From UBA11740 sp049273695 (GTDB lineage Bacteria; Acidobacteriota; Blastocatellia; Pyrinomonadales; Pyrinomonadaceae): a DNA stretch of 64,000 nucleotides. The position numbers and the translations under genes were made by a program. Under the pieces are notes generated by a model that did not search any database, had not been told where the DNA came from, and saw only the letters and a program-made list of their open reading frames with translations. The DNA lies in contig JBASRE010000013.1 in the NCBI GenBank assembly GCA_049273695.1, forward strand, positions 62,001 to 126,000. The letters are read 5' to 3'. This document shows, piece by piece, positions 1-7,569 of the stretch (the first letter of the stretch is position 1; the number at the start of each line of letters is the position of its first letter).

Positions 1-721
1 CGATGTTCGCCGGAAAGTGTCCGTGGAAAATCGCCAGCGGGTAACGCGCGTTAGGATGTTCGTCAAAGCCTTCGGGTAAGAGCACGTGCGCGCCAATATG
101 CATCGGCCGTCCCCAGAATTCAGTGAGCAGCTTGCTCTGAATCTTGACGTGCTTGATGTACTTGCTGTCCTTAGGTGGCTCGATGGGCGGAATGATCTTG
201 TCGAGACTAATCTTGATCGAGGCATCCTTGCCCGGATCGATCGTGAGCTTGACCGGCGTGCTGTAGAGATTTCCCGGCGCGCGGCTCCATTGCTGGCCTT
301 CGCCACGATCCATGGGCAGCTTCACGGTGTGCCCGTCTTTACGTTTGAAAGTTTCGTAAACGTGCAGCAGCGCCTGCACCCAGTACTCGCCCGGCTTTAA
401 TTGCGAAATCGATCTGACCGGATAACCGAAGGCGCCGGTGTCAACCGTCGCGGTCTGGCCGGGCTTTAAACCATCGACGTCGATACCGAACACCTGCTGC
501 GTGGTTGGGTCTTCGGAAATTTGCAGACGCGGCTCGCGCGTGTTGTTGTTCGCGATGAGTAGAAGCATCCGCCCATCGAGCGGCTTCGCGCTGCTGGTGG
601 CAGGAAATGAAACCTCGAAACGAAGCTGAGAGCCAGCCGATGTTTGCGCAGTGGCTGAAATTGCGACGGCAGACGCAAAGACTAATGACGCAATTGCGAA
701 GCTGAAGGTTCTACGTTTCAT
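1..721 (-). CDS. Secreted putative esterase-like protein, 3' part cut off by window edge
   Basis: The reading frame is open from an ATG at 721 down to base 1, giving at least 240 residues; the C-terminal part lies outside the window. The first ~26 residues form a signal peptide (MKRRTFSFAIASLVFASAVA followed by an AQ cleavage-like site). A beta-rich N-terminal region follows. Near the window edge, residues ~210-240 read HVLLPEGFDE and RYPLAIFHGHF, which resembles the start of an alpha/beta-hydrolase (putative esterase) domain. The nucleophile and the other catalytic residues would lie outside the window, so the hydrolase call is inference. The protein probably acts in the periplasm or outside the cell. 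Confidence 0.7.
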   Translation of the reverse strand, partial: MKRRTFSFAIASLVFASAVAISATAQTSAGSQLRFEVSFPATSSAKPLDGRMLLLIANNNTREPRLQISEDPTTQQVFGIDVDGLKPGQTATVDTGAFGYPVRSISQLKPGEYWVQALLHVYETFKRKDGHTVKLPMDRGEGQQWSRAPGNLYSTPVKLTIDPGKDASIKISLDKIIPPIEPPKDSKYIKHVKIQSKLLTEFWGRPMHIGAHVLLPEGFDEHPNARYPLAIFHGHFPANI

Positions 722-784
722 GGCGCGAGAGCATATTGCAATCGCAGCCAACGCGGCAAGAACTGGAGGGTCAGCGCGGTAGTG

Positions 785-933
785 TCATTCACACCTCGCT
801 TCAGCGAGGTGGTAGAAAGACCAAGAGTGTTGGCCTAGCCGTTTCAACGGCTTCTGTTCATAAACCGTTGAAAACGGTTGCCAGATTTCGGGAAGCTCGC
901 AGGGTCACCTCGCTGAAGCGAAGTGTGAATGAG
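785..933. repeat. Paired palindromic repeat, GCTTCAGC family
   Basis: Two outer palindromes (ACCTCGCTTCAGCGAGGT near 791-810 and CACCTCGCTGAAGCG near 906-920) face each other and carry the flank TCATTCAC / GTGAATGA. Between them lie two inner palindromes built on CCGTTTCAACGG (839-850) and AACCGTTGAAAACGGTT (863-879). The same outer-inner-inner-outer layout recurs at 47873-48065. This element fills most of the gap between the two minus-strand genes; nothing else is seen there. Confidence 0.75.
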
Positions 934-975
934 AAGGCCTTTGCGGACTGAGCAAGAAGCGAAAACCTTATCGAA

Positions 976-1368
976 CTATTTCGGTGTCAGAAAGGTCGTG
1001 CTCTGCGCGGTGTAATCGAAATCATAGTTGTAAGTGAACAGAGGTGTGGCAATCGGCCGCGTGAACTGCACGCGCACTTCCACGCGCCCTTCTTTCTGGG
1101 CGGGTGTGATCACCGCGTCGTCGGGAACATTGTGCTCGGCCTTGCTCTTGGAAATCTGATCGGCGAGCCAGGCTGCGTCGTACCCTTGCGCCGCCGCCAG
1201 GTTCACTTTGTTCTGCATCGTGTCCTTGAAATAGTAGGCGTCGATGGCGACCGGGATGTACATGTACCCGGCGTAACCGGCAATGGCGACAAGCGCGAGA
1301 AAGAGGATGAGCTTCAGGCGCGCGCTGCCGCGTTCGCCTCGGTTGTGAAGGAGTGTTTGGTGGTTCAT
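976..1368 (-). CDS. Single-pass membrane protein of unknown function
   Basis: This 130-residue protein has a short basic N-terminus and one hydrophobic segment at residues ~18-36 (KLILFLALVAIAGYAGYMYI). About 95 residues follow that should lie outside the cytoplasm. The C-terminal part is beta-like (RVEVRVQFTRPIATPLFTYN). The ATG at 1368 follows the aroB stop by a few bases, so the two genes are probably cotranscribed. I do not recognise a named family; small one-TM proteins of this shape are common in acidobacterial genomes. No function is assigned. Confidence 0.75.
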   Translation of the reverse strand: MNHQTLLHNRGERGSARLKLILFLALVAIAGYAGYMYIPVAIDAYYFKDTMQNKVNLAAAQGYDAAWLADQISKSKAEHNVPDDAVITPAQKEGRVEVRVQFTRPIATPLFTYNYDFDYTAQSTTFLTPK

Positions 1369-1375
1369 AGCAAAA

Positions 1376-2527
1376 CTAATTCGATCTTAAGCCTGTGGCT
1401 AGAGCAGAGCGAAGAACGCTCGGTTTGATTTCCGCGGAGTCAACGATGCGGGGTTTGCCGATCCTTTCAAGCAGGACCCATTTCAATTTCCCTTCAACGA
1501 CTTTCTTGTCAGCTGTCATCGCTTTAATGATCTGTACAGCCGAGAGATCGTCAGCGTGCGGCAGCGCCCCGCACAACGCGACCGCTTCACGCAGCAATTC
1601 TAACTCGCGGGACGGGAGCATGCCTAGACTTTTTGAAACCTCGCCGGCGACCAGGATTCCGTAACCGACCGCCTCACCATGACGGAAGCGCCGGTAATTA
1701 GTGACTTTTTCGAGGGCATGAGCCGTGGTGTGGCCAAAATTCAGAATGCGACGTGAGCGACGATCAGTGCGCGAAACGTCTTCGCGTTCGTCGCCGGTGA
1801 CGATTGAGGCCTTGAAGCGACAGTGGCCGGCAATGGTGGCAGCCAGGTCGGTACGCATGCCTCCGGCATGCAGCACTCCGGAGGAGTGCGTCCCCGCACG
1901 CAGCAATCGCATTGTTTGATCAAACAGCTTGCGAGTGGCGACGGCTCCCTGCTTTACCATCTCGCAGAACCCGGAAGTCAGCTCGCGACGCGGTAGCGTG
2001 CGTAGCGTCTCAGTATCGATCACAACCATCGCCGGTTGATGGAACGCGCCGACAAGATTCTTTCCCGATGCCAGGTTAATTCCTGTTTTGCCACCGACTG
2101 ATGAATCAATTTGCGCAAGCAGTGTCGTCGGCACTTGCACGAGCGCTACGCCACGGAGATAAACGCCCGCGGCGAACCCCCCCAGATCGCCAACCACTCC
2201 ACCGCCGAGCGCCACCACCACATCATTGCGTTGCAGCCGGTTCTCAGCGAAGAATGCGACGATGCGTTCGAGCGATCGAAACGATTTCTCGCGCTCGCCG
2301 TCGCCGATGAGAAAACATTTGACAGCGAAGCCGCTGCTTCGCAGACTGTCGATCGCTGGTTTCCCGTACAAGTCGAAAACGGTTTTGTTGGAGATAATTG
2401 CGACGGTGCGGGCGGTTTGGCTGCCGCTTTCGCGGACCGCGGGCCCCAGGTCGCCCAGCAATCCGGCGCCAATTCGGATGTCGTAAGTCCTTGGTTTCGC
2501 CGGCAGGCGCACGCGGACGGTCGGCAT
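1376..2527 (-). CDS. aroB: 3-dehydroquinate synthase
   Basis: AroB converts DAHP to 3-dehydroquinate, the second step of the shikimate pathway, in the cytoplasm using NAD and a divalent metal. Visible signatures are GDGEREKSF (residues 75-83), the NAD-binding GGGVVGDLGGFAAG (108-121), PTTLLAQIDSSVGGKTG (133-149), the metal-ligand Glu in GFCEMVKQG (186-194), FGHTTAHALE (264-273) and RHGEAVGYG (282-290). The 383 residues are somewhat longer than the usual ~360. Part of the excess, residues ~213-225, is encoded by two perfect palindromes typical of the intergenic repeats here. The ATG at 2527 gives a normal N-terminus. Confidence 0.95.
   Translation of the reverse strand: MPTVRVRLPAKPRTYDIRIGAGLLGDLGPAVRESGSQTARTVAIISNKTVFDLYGKPAIDSLRSSGFAVKCFLIGDGEREKSFRSLERIVAFFAENRLQRNDVVVALGGGVVGDLGGFAAGVYLRGVALVQVPTTLLAQIDSSVGGKTGINLASGKNLVGAFHQPAMVVIDTETLRTLPRRELTSGFCEMVKQGAVATRKLFDQTMRLLRAGTHSSGVLHAGGMRTDLAATIAGHCRFKASIVTGDEREDVSRTDRRSRRILNFGHTTAHALEKVTNYRRFRHGEAVGYGILVAGEVSKSLGMLPSRELELLREAVALCGALPHADDLSAVQIIKAMTADKKVVEGKLKWVLLERIGKPRIVDSAEIKPSVLRSALATGLRSN
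1848..1899. repeat. Palindromic repeat inserted in-frame inside aroB
   Basis: Two adjacent perfect hairpins, GCATGCC-TCC-GGCATGC (1855-1871) and GCACTCC-GGA-GGAGTGC (1873-1889), are preceded by GGTACGCATGCC. They match in layout the GGTACGCACGCC / GGCGTGCGTACC intergenic family found at 10067, 33958, 42334, 43661 and 51779. The copy is translated as part of AroB (THSSGVLHAGGMR) without breaking the frame. Confidence 0.65.
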
Positions 2528-2706
2528 TGGCTTAGACTTTATTACAGTGGGGCGGTCTCAGGAAGCCCAGCCCGTTTGGAAAGCCGCCGCAATTGGCTCT
2601 TTTATTTGCTTGTTATCTCTGGTTTCCAGAGGAGTGGGAGCTTCGGCTTCGCAAATCGAAAGGTTGGCGGCTCAATTGCCCGGGCCGCCGTACGAAAGGG
2701 CTTAAC

Positions 2707-3702
2707 ATGATACTTCGCAAGACTTTACTGTTTGGTACTGTCGCGGCCGTTCTTATCGGTGTATTCGCGACGTCGTCGGCGGCGCAAAAGAGTACGCGCG
2801 ACCGCGTCGCGGGAGCGCCTTCCCTCGCCCTGATGGCTGAACCATCCGTCATCCGCAATTGCGAAGGCGACGCGTCGACCGTCCGGTTGAACGCGAATGC
2901 GACGTCGAACTCCGGAAACGCGCTCAATTACAAGTGGACTGCCAACGGCGGCCGGATTTCAGGAAGCGGCGCTAACGTCACCTGGGACCTGGCCGGCGCG
3001 AGACCCGGTGTTTACCAGGCCGTAGTCGATGTGGACGCAGGCGATCCGAACTGCGCAGCGTTTTCTTCGGTAGCCGTGGTTGTGACTGAGTGTCCGGCCG
3101 TGCCACCGCCCCCGCCTCCGCCGAGTTGCCCGACGGTCAGCGTATCGTGTCCGGACTCCGCGAGTGAGAATGCGCCGGTGACCTTCAGCGCGAATGTCAG
3201 CGGCGGTTCGACCAACGTGACGCCGACTTACAACTGGACGATCACCGCCGGCCGCATCATCAGCGGTCAGGGCACGACCAGCATCACCGTTGATACGGCC
3301 GGTTTAGCTGGTCAGACGATTCGGGCGACGTTGGATGTTGAGGGTTACGGAATGCCTTGTCCGGCGAGTTGCTCAGTTTCACTTCCGATCGACATCAAGC
3401 CGCGCAAGTTCGATGAGTATTACGACATCGCGCGCAACGATGAGAAAGCTCGTTTAGACAACTACGCGATTCAAATGCAGAACGAGCCCGGCGCGCAGGC
3501 GTACATCATCGTCTATCCAGCCCGGAAGGCGAAATCAAACGCCGCGCAAGAGCGCGCTACGAGAATCTCTGATTACCTGGTTAACTCGCGCGGCATCGAC
3601 GCCAGCCGCCTCACCGTCACCATGGGAGGGGCGCGAGAGAACTGGATGATCGAATTGTGGATCGTTCCCCAGGGAGCACCGCCTCCGGTGCCTCAGCGGT
3701 AA
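2707..3702 (+). CDS. Secreted PKD-like / OmpA-like C-terminal domain protein
   Basis: A 331-residue exported protein. The ATG at 2707 starts a clear signal peptide (MILRKTLLFGTVAAVLIGVF, cleavage after SSAAQ) and is preceded by AAAGGG; an upstream in-frame ATG at 2593 would spoil it. Two Ig/PKD-like beta domains (NYKWTANGGRISG, TYNWTITAGRIISG), each with conserved Cys pairs, are separated by a proline run. The C-terminal ~110 residues (FDEYYDIARNDEKARLDNYA, AQERATRISDYLVNSRGID) look like the OmpA/MotB fold that binds peptidoglycan, so it may tether to the cell wall. A strong terminator follows. Confidence 0.75.
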   Translation: MILRKTLLFGTVAAVLIGVFATSSAAQKSTRDRVAGAPSLALMAEPSVIRNCEGDASTVRLNANATSNSGNALNYKWTANGGRISGSGANVTWDLAGARPGVYQAVVDVDAGDPNCAAFSSVAVVVTECPAVPPPPPPPSCPTVSVSCPDSASENAPVTFSANVSGGSTNVTPTYNWTITAGRIISGQGTTSITVDTAGLAGQTIRATLDVEGYGMPCPASCSVSLPIDIKPRKFDEYYDIARNDEKARLDNYAIQMQNEPGAQAYIIVYPARKAKSNAAQERATRISDYLVNSRGIDASRLTVTMGGARENWMIELWIVPQGAPPPVPQR

Positions 3703-3728
3703 AAGTTTTTCCTGCGAGGTGACTTGAC

Positions 3729-3769
3729 GGCGCGATTCCCCATTCCTCGGGAATCGCGCCATTTTTTTT
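3729..3769 (+). terminator. Rho-independent terminator
   Basis: Perfect 12-bp stem GGCGCGATTCCC / GGGAATCGCGCC with an 8-nt loop, followed by a run of eight T. It ends the transcript of the preceding PKD-like gene. Confidence 0.9.
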
Positions 3770-3773
3770 GAGT

Positions 3774-3816
3774 GGCGCAAATTGCTAATTTGCGCGCAAG
3801 TTAACAACTTGCGCTA
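3774..3816. repeat. Tandem palindromes, GCGCAAGTT-AACTTGCGC family
   Basis: Two back-to-back palindromes: GCGCAAATTGCTAATTTGCGC (3775-3795) and GCGCAAGTTAACAACTTGCGC (3794-3814), sharing two bases. The same pair of motifs appears at 54383-54443, and the second alone twice at 55710-55775. Confidence 0.75.
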
Positions 3817-3840
3817 CCGCGTACGGGCACGGGTTAAGTT

Positions 3841-4506
3841 TCAGCGATCGATGCGCGGCACCTTAGTTTCATTCGGGATCCTGATAATCGTGTCCTTCTG
3901 AACGTAAACCACGAAGCGCTTGCCTTCCGGCAGCACAGCTTGTTCGCCGCGCTTGAATCCGTGCATCAAGGCGAGCGGCGCTCCCACAATCGTCGGGGCC
4001 AGCAACGCGCCCATCACTGCCGTTCTCGTCGCCACTTCGGCCCCGTGGCTCTGTCCGGTAACTCCTTGTTGCCCTCCGGGAAAATCCGGGTTCGCCATCA
4101 GTGACACGCGGGTCAAATCAACTGCGACGACGTCTCGCATCGTCCAGGTCAGCTTACCGGCTTTACCCCAGTGCCCGGCGCGTTTCGCTTTGGCGATTTG
4201 TGCGGTCACGAGCGCGTTGCTTCCAATTACAATCGAATCGCCGATCTTGACGGGGACCAGTACGCGAAAGCTGATCAAATCGCCCAGCTTCGCGTCCTTC
4301 GAACTAACGTCGTGCGTGGCCTGGATATCGAGCGCCGTTCCCGCAGGGATTTTTACCTCGAGAAACTGCGGTTCTGGCGCTGGGGCGGTGGCCGCCGGCG
4401 ACTCTTGGACAGGATTTGCTGCGCCAGATCTTTCGGTAGCGGTCTGGGGGCGCACCGCCGACGCTGTCAGCAAACAAAATAACGTCAGGAAAATTGCTCT
4501 TTTCAA
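3841..4506 (-). CDS. Secreted protein, paralogue of the next gene upstream
   Basis: 221 residues starting at TTG (4506), supported by GGGAGG about nine bases upstream and by a signal peptide directly after it (MKRAIFLTLFCLLTASAVRP). A low-complexity Ala/Pro stretch (~25-48) leads to a beta-rich domain: VKIPAGTALDIQATHDVSSK, then KIGDSIVIGSNALVTAQIAK, and near the end LPEGKRFVVYVQKD. The same order is seen in the gene at 4629-5261 (TPVRIRLARTMSSKDAKV, KIGNVIVIERGAMAIATVTE, IPKGTEVTAYVAAD), so the two are diverged duplicates. I do not recognise a named enzyme family. A periplasmic or surface role is inferred from the signal peptide only. Confidence 0.75.
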   Translation of the reverse strand: MKRAIFLTLFCLLTASAVRPQTATERSGAANPVQESPAATAPAPEPQFLEVKIPAGTALDIQATHDVSSKDAKLGDLISFRVLVPVKIGDSIVIGSNALVTAQIAKAKRAGHWGKAGKLTWTMRDVVAVDLTRVSLMANPDFPGGQQGVTGQSHGAEVATRTAVMGALLAPTIVGAPLALMHGFKRGEQAVLPEGKRFVVYVQKDTIIRIPNETKVPRIDR

Positions 4507-4628
4507 AGTTCGAACCTCCCGGGGAATCTAAAAGTCTCCCCGGGAAGTGCAAACCGGATACCGCGGAAGCGGACTTATCCACGGCTTAAGATAGGTGGGG
4601 AGAGAAAGCTAAAAGGAAATCCGTTTGC

Positions 4629-5261
4629 CTAATTCAGCCGCGCGGATTGCTTGCTGAATTTTGCGAGGTCGAGCGGCGTGTCCGCAGCCACATAGGCCGT
4701 GACCTCGGTGCCCTTTGGAATAGTGATGTCCTTGCCGTTCAGGAAGAGAAACAGCGGCGCGGCCGGAAAGAAAACGATGCTGGTCGCAACCATCGCGCCG
4801 GTCATGACGGCGACACGATTTCCGCCGCTGCCGCCTTTCATCGCACGTAAGGGCGCTTTATCTCCACTGGCCAGCCGAACGTAATCGATATTCATCTTCA
4901 ACTTTCCGGCGCGTCCCAGCCTGCGCTTCGGATGTGCCTCAGTGACCGTGGCAATGGCCATCGCGCCACGCTCAATCACAATCACATTGCCAATTTTGAC
5001 GTCCTCGAGAACTTCGAAGTCCACTCGCTCGTCAACCTTCGCGTCCTTGGAAGACATCGTCCGCGCTAACCTGATTCTCACGGGAGTGTCTTCAGCCAGG
5101 CCAAATGTCGAGGGAGCTTTCGAAGTTGAAGCCGGGCTTTGAACCGGCGCGATTTTCGGATCCTGGGCCGGCGACGCAGGTTGCGATTGCTGGGGAAGGG
5201 CTGATGACGAAATGACCAGGCAGGAAACGATTAAGATCCCAATTCGCACAACTGTCTTCAT
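4629..5261 (-). CDS. Secreted protein, paralogue of the downstream gene
   Basis: 210 residues from an ATG with AAGGAGAAG upstream. A signal peptide (residues 1-~24, MKTVVRIGILIVSCLVISSS) precedes a Pro/Ala/Ser linker. The beta-rich domain shares the SSKDAKV motif, KIGNVIVIERGAMA and IPKGTEVTAY with the neighbour at 3841-4506. A glycine-rich, hydrophobic hairpin (MTGAMVATSIVFFPAAPLFL) lies at ~155-175 in the same place as in the paralogue. Both genes face the same way with 122 bp between them, as expected of a local duplication. Function unknown. Confidence 0.75.
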   Translation of the reverse strand: MKTVVRIGILIVSCLVISSSALPQQSQPASPAQDPKIAPVQSPASTSKAPSTFGLAEDTPVRIRLARTMSSKDAKVDERVDFEVLEDVKIGNVIVIERGAMAIATVTEAHPKRRLGRAGKLKMNIDYVRLASGDKAPLRAMKGGSGGNRVAVMTGAMVATSIVFFPAAPLFLFLNGKDITIPKGTEVTAYVAADTPLDLAKFSKQSARLN

Positions 5262-5382
5262 TGTCTTCTCCTTAATTTGAGGCGGATCGGAGAGAGGTAA
5301 AACCTGAGGAGAGAACGAGTCTGGCGCGTTGCCAGCCTCGTCGAACTTACTTTTGGAGAGTAATTAAACCCCTTGGATCTGA

Positions 5383-7359
5383 TTAAACGGTTAGGACCTG
5401 CTCTTCGTGGTCTTCAATCAGATACGGAGATACCGGTTGGGGTTGTCCGTTACTATCATGATCGATAATCGCGTTTACTATCGGCAAACTCAATGAATGC
5501 CGCTTCGGAATATTCGGCACATTATGACCGGCGGCATAAACCGGATGGCGTTCGTTTTCTTTGTACCACTCTGACAGGTTCGCCGTCTTGTGCATGTTCT
5601 CGATAATCTGCCGCCAACCGACGCCGGTGTTGTAAGCGCAGAATGAAATCTCGCCTTCCTGCGTGCCGTACGGGATCACGCACATCTCGGTGCGACGAAA
5701 ATCGTAATTGAACAGGTCCTGGAACCACATGCCTTCGACGCAGAGCACGCGCCAATTGTCAGCCAGGGTGTCCTGGCCGGCGCTGGTCATGCGGTCATTG
5801 CGATCGGAATTGGAATTCGTCGAAGACGGCTTGAACAGATTAATGATCTGCGAAATCGGGAAGCCTTCCGGCGCTTTGCTCGCGTCGAAATTCCGCATGA
5901 TGGCCATGCCCAGCTGCGCGTACGAGAGCTTCTTGCCGCGCGCAGTATCGGTGATCACCGCGACGTCCTTCATGAACTGTTCGTAGTTAAAGAACTCGAA
6001 CAGCGATCGGAAGTCGCCCGTCTGCTTATTTACCACGGCCAGCGTGAAGATGCCGCAGTTCGGATGGCAATTACATGACGACCAGCCCCACGGCGCATCC
6101 GCACCTTGCAGCATGTCCATCACACTGGTGAACGCAGAGTAAGACGAGAGCGGGAACCAATCTCGCAACGGTTGAATACGTCCGCCGAGCTGATCCTTCA
6201 AGTCGTGCGTCATGCCCGCGAGGGTGTAGCGCCACTTCGAGCGCATCTCGTCTGAGATGTCTTCATCGCGGCCGGTAAATGAAACCGGTTGGAAAGCAAT
6301 CGTCTGGACTTTGTCGATGTTCTTGGCTGCGAACTCAACGATCTGTCCAATCGCATCGTTGTTGATGCTGTTGACGATTGTGACGACCAGCGTGACCTTG
6401 ATTCCCACTTTGTGCAGGTTTTCGATCGCGCGCACCTTTACGTCGAACAGATTGCCAACGCCACGATGCTTGTTTTTCTCTTCGCCGACGCCATCGAACT
6501 GCAGATACACGCCGTGCTGCCCGGCGGCCTTCGCAGCTTTGCAGAATTCAATGTCTTCGGCGAACCGGATTCCGTTGGTCGCAGCGAGAATTCGATAGAA
6601 GCCAGTTTTCTTGGCGTACGCCACTGCGTCGAGGTAGTAAGGCGACAATGTCGGCTCGCCACCCGAGAAAAGAATGATCACCTGGCGGCGAGGCTTGAAC
6701 GAGACCGCGCGATCGAGAATCGCTTTCGTGTCTTCGAACGTCGGCTCGTGAACGTACCCAACCTGGTTCGCGTCCATGAAGCACGGGTCGCACATCATGT
6801 TGCAGCGATTCGTCAGGTCAACGGTCAACACCGCGCCACGTCCAAACTTAATGTTCGAAGTTCCGTGCTTATGAACCCCAGCGTCTTCGGCCGCGCGAAA
6901 GTCTCGACCGAAGAACAACGATTCAATTCTTTCGAGGAAGGCCGGGTCGGTGGCCATCACGTCGGTAAACTCGCCATGCTTCGGGCAAGTCTTTCGCATG
7001 ATGACCTGGCCATTCTCTTCCAGGATCTGCGCTTTCAGTTCGCCGGGATGCTGATGCATCAGAGTTTCCAGCGTGGTCTCGCCGGAAATCACCGCGGTGC
7101 GAACTTCTTTGACGCAGCGCGGGCACAGCGAATCGGTTTCTCTGGGGAAGCCAAGCGGCGGTGCACTTCGTTCGTAGGATTTGAGCAGCGGTCCCGGCGC
7201 CCATTTTGGCCGGATCGCTTCGCCTTCGGGGAGAAGGCGGTTTACGGATTGAAAAGCTTTCCAGGCAACATCCGACAGCGCCGAGACGACTTTCGAGCCG
7301 GTTACACCGGGCATTTTGCCTTTGTCGGATTCACCTCGACGAAATTGATCACTAAACAA
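5383..7359 (-). CDS. Radical SAM enzyme resembling tetraether / membrane-spanning lipid synthases (Tes-like)
   Basis: 658 residues. The TTG start at 7359 follows AAGGAG by nine bases; ATG at 7314 is the alternative. An N-terminal cysteine-rich module (CPRC at 79-82, CPKHGEF at 125-131) precedes the radical SAM site CNMMCDPC (C186, C190, C193) and the SAM-binding FSGGEP (231-236). Further cysteines in CNCHPNC (429-435), C540, C560 and C574 (EISFCAYN) could hold more iron-sulfur clusters. This arrangement matches what is known of archaeal Tes, which couples lipid tails through C-C bonds, and of its bacterial relatives. Assignment to a membrane-spanning lipid such as iso-diabolic acid is inference; radical SAM chemistry itself is secure. 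Confidence 0.75.
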   Translation of the reverse strand: MFSDQFRRGESDKGKMPGVTGSKVVSALSDVAWKAFQSVNRLLPEGEAIRPKWAPGPLLKSYERSAPPLGFPRETDSLCPRCVKEVRTAVISGETTLETLMHQHPGELKAQILEENGQVIMRKTCPKHGEFTDVMATDPAFLERIESLFFGRDFRAAEDAGVHKHGTSNIKFGRGAVLTVDLTNRCNMMCDPCFMDANQVGYVHEPTFEDTKAILDRAVSFKPRRQVIILFSGGEPTLSPYYLDAVAYAKKTGFYRILAATNGIRFAEDIEFCKAAKAAGQHGVYLQFDGVGEEKNKHRGVGNLFDVKVRAIENLHKVGIKVTLVVTIVNSINNDAIGQIVEFAAKNIDKVQTIAFQPVSFTGRDEDISDEMRSKWRYTLAGMTHDLKDQLGGRIQPLRDWFPLSSYSAFTSVMDMLQGADAPWGWSSCNCHPNCGIFTLAVVNKQTGDFRSLFEFFNYEQFMKDVAVITDTARGKKLSYAQLGMAIMRNFDASKAPEGFPISQIINLFKPSSTNSNSDRNDRMTSAGQDTLADNWRVLCVEGMWFQDLFNYDFRRTEMCVIPYGTQEGEISFCAYNTGVGWRQIIENMHKTANLSEWYKENERHPVYAAGHNVPNIPKRHSLSLPIVNAIIDHDSNGQPQPVSPYLIEDHEEQVLTV

Positions 7360-7477
7360 TTAAAGCTACTCCTTCAGCGCAATGCAGACGCACTCACACG
7401 CGTCCGGGGTCATTAAGGCGCAAAACAACGTATTACTCGCCGCAAATCAAGAATATGAGACATCGGCGATAGCCCTC

Positions 7478-7506
7478 ATGATAGTTTGGCTGGGCGATCA
7501 TAGCAA
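7478..7506 (-). promoter_or_regulatory. Putative sigma-70 promoter for the radical SAM gene
   Basis: On the minus strand TTGCTA (7506-7501) and TATCAT (7483-7478) are separated by 17 bp. The predicted start near 7471 leaves a ~110-nt leader before the TTG at 7359. No other structure is seen in the 210-bp gap. Confidence 0.45.
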
Positions 7507-7569
7507 GACAAAAACCGCCCGACGCCGCGTCATTCGCGCTTTTTCCACAGAAAAACCGGGGTTGCTCAG

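Noticed and set aside
6289..7416. 375-residue open frame opposite the radical SAM gene
   Set aside because: It is the antisense of a gene with clear catalytic motifs; high GC at third positions leaves the opposite frame open.
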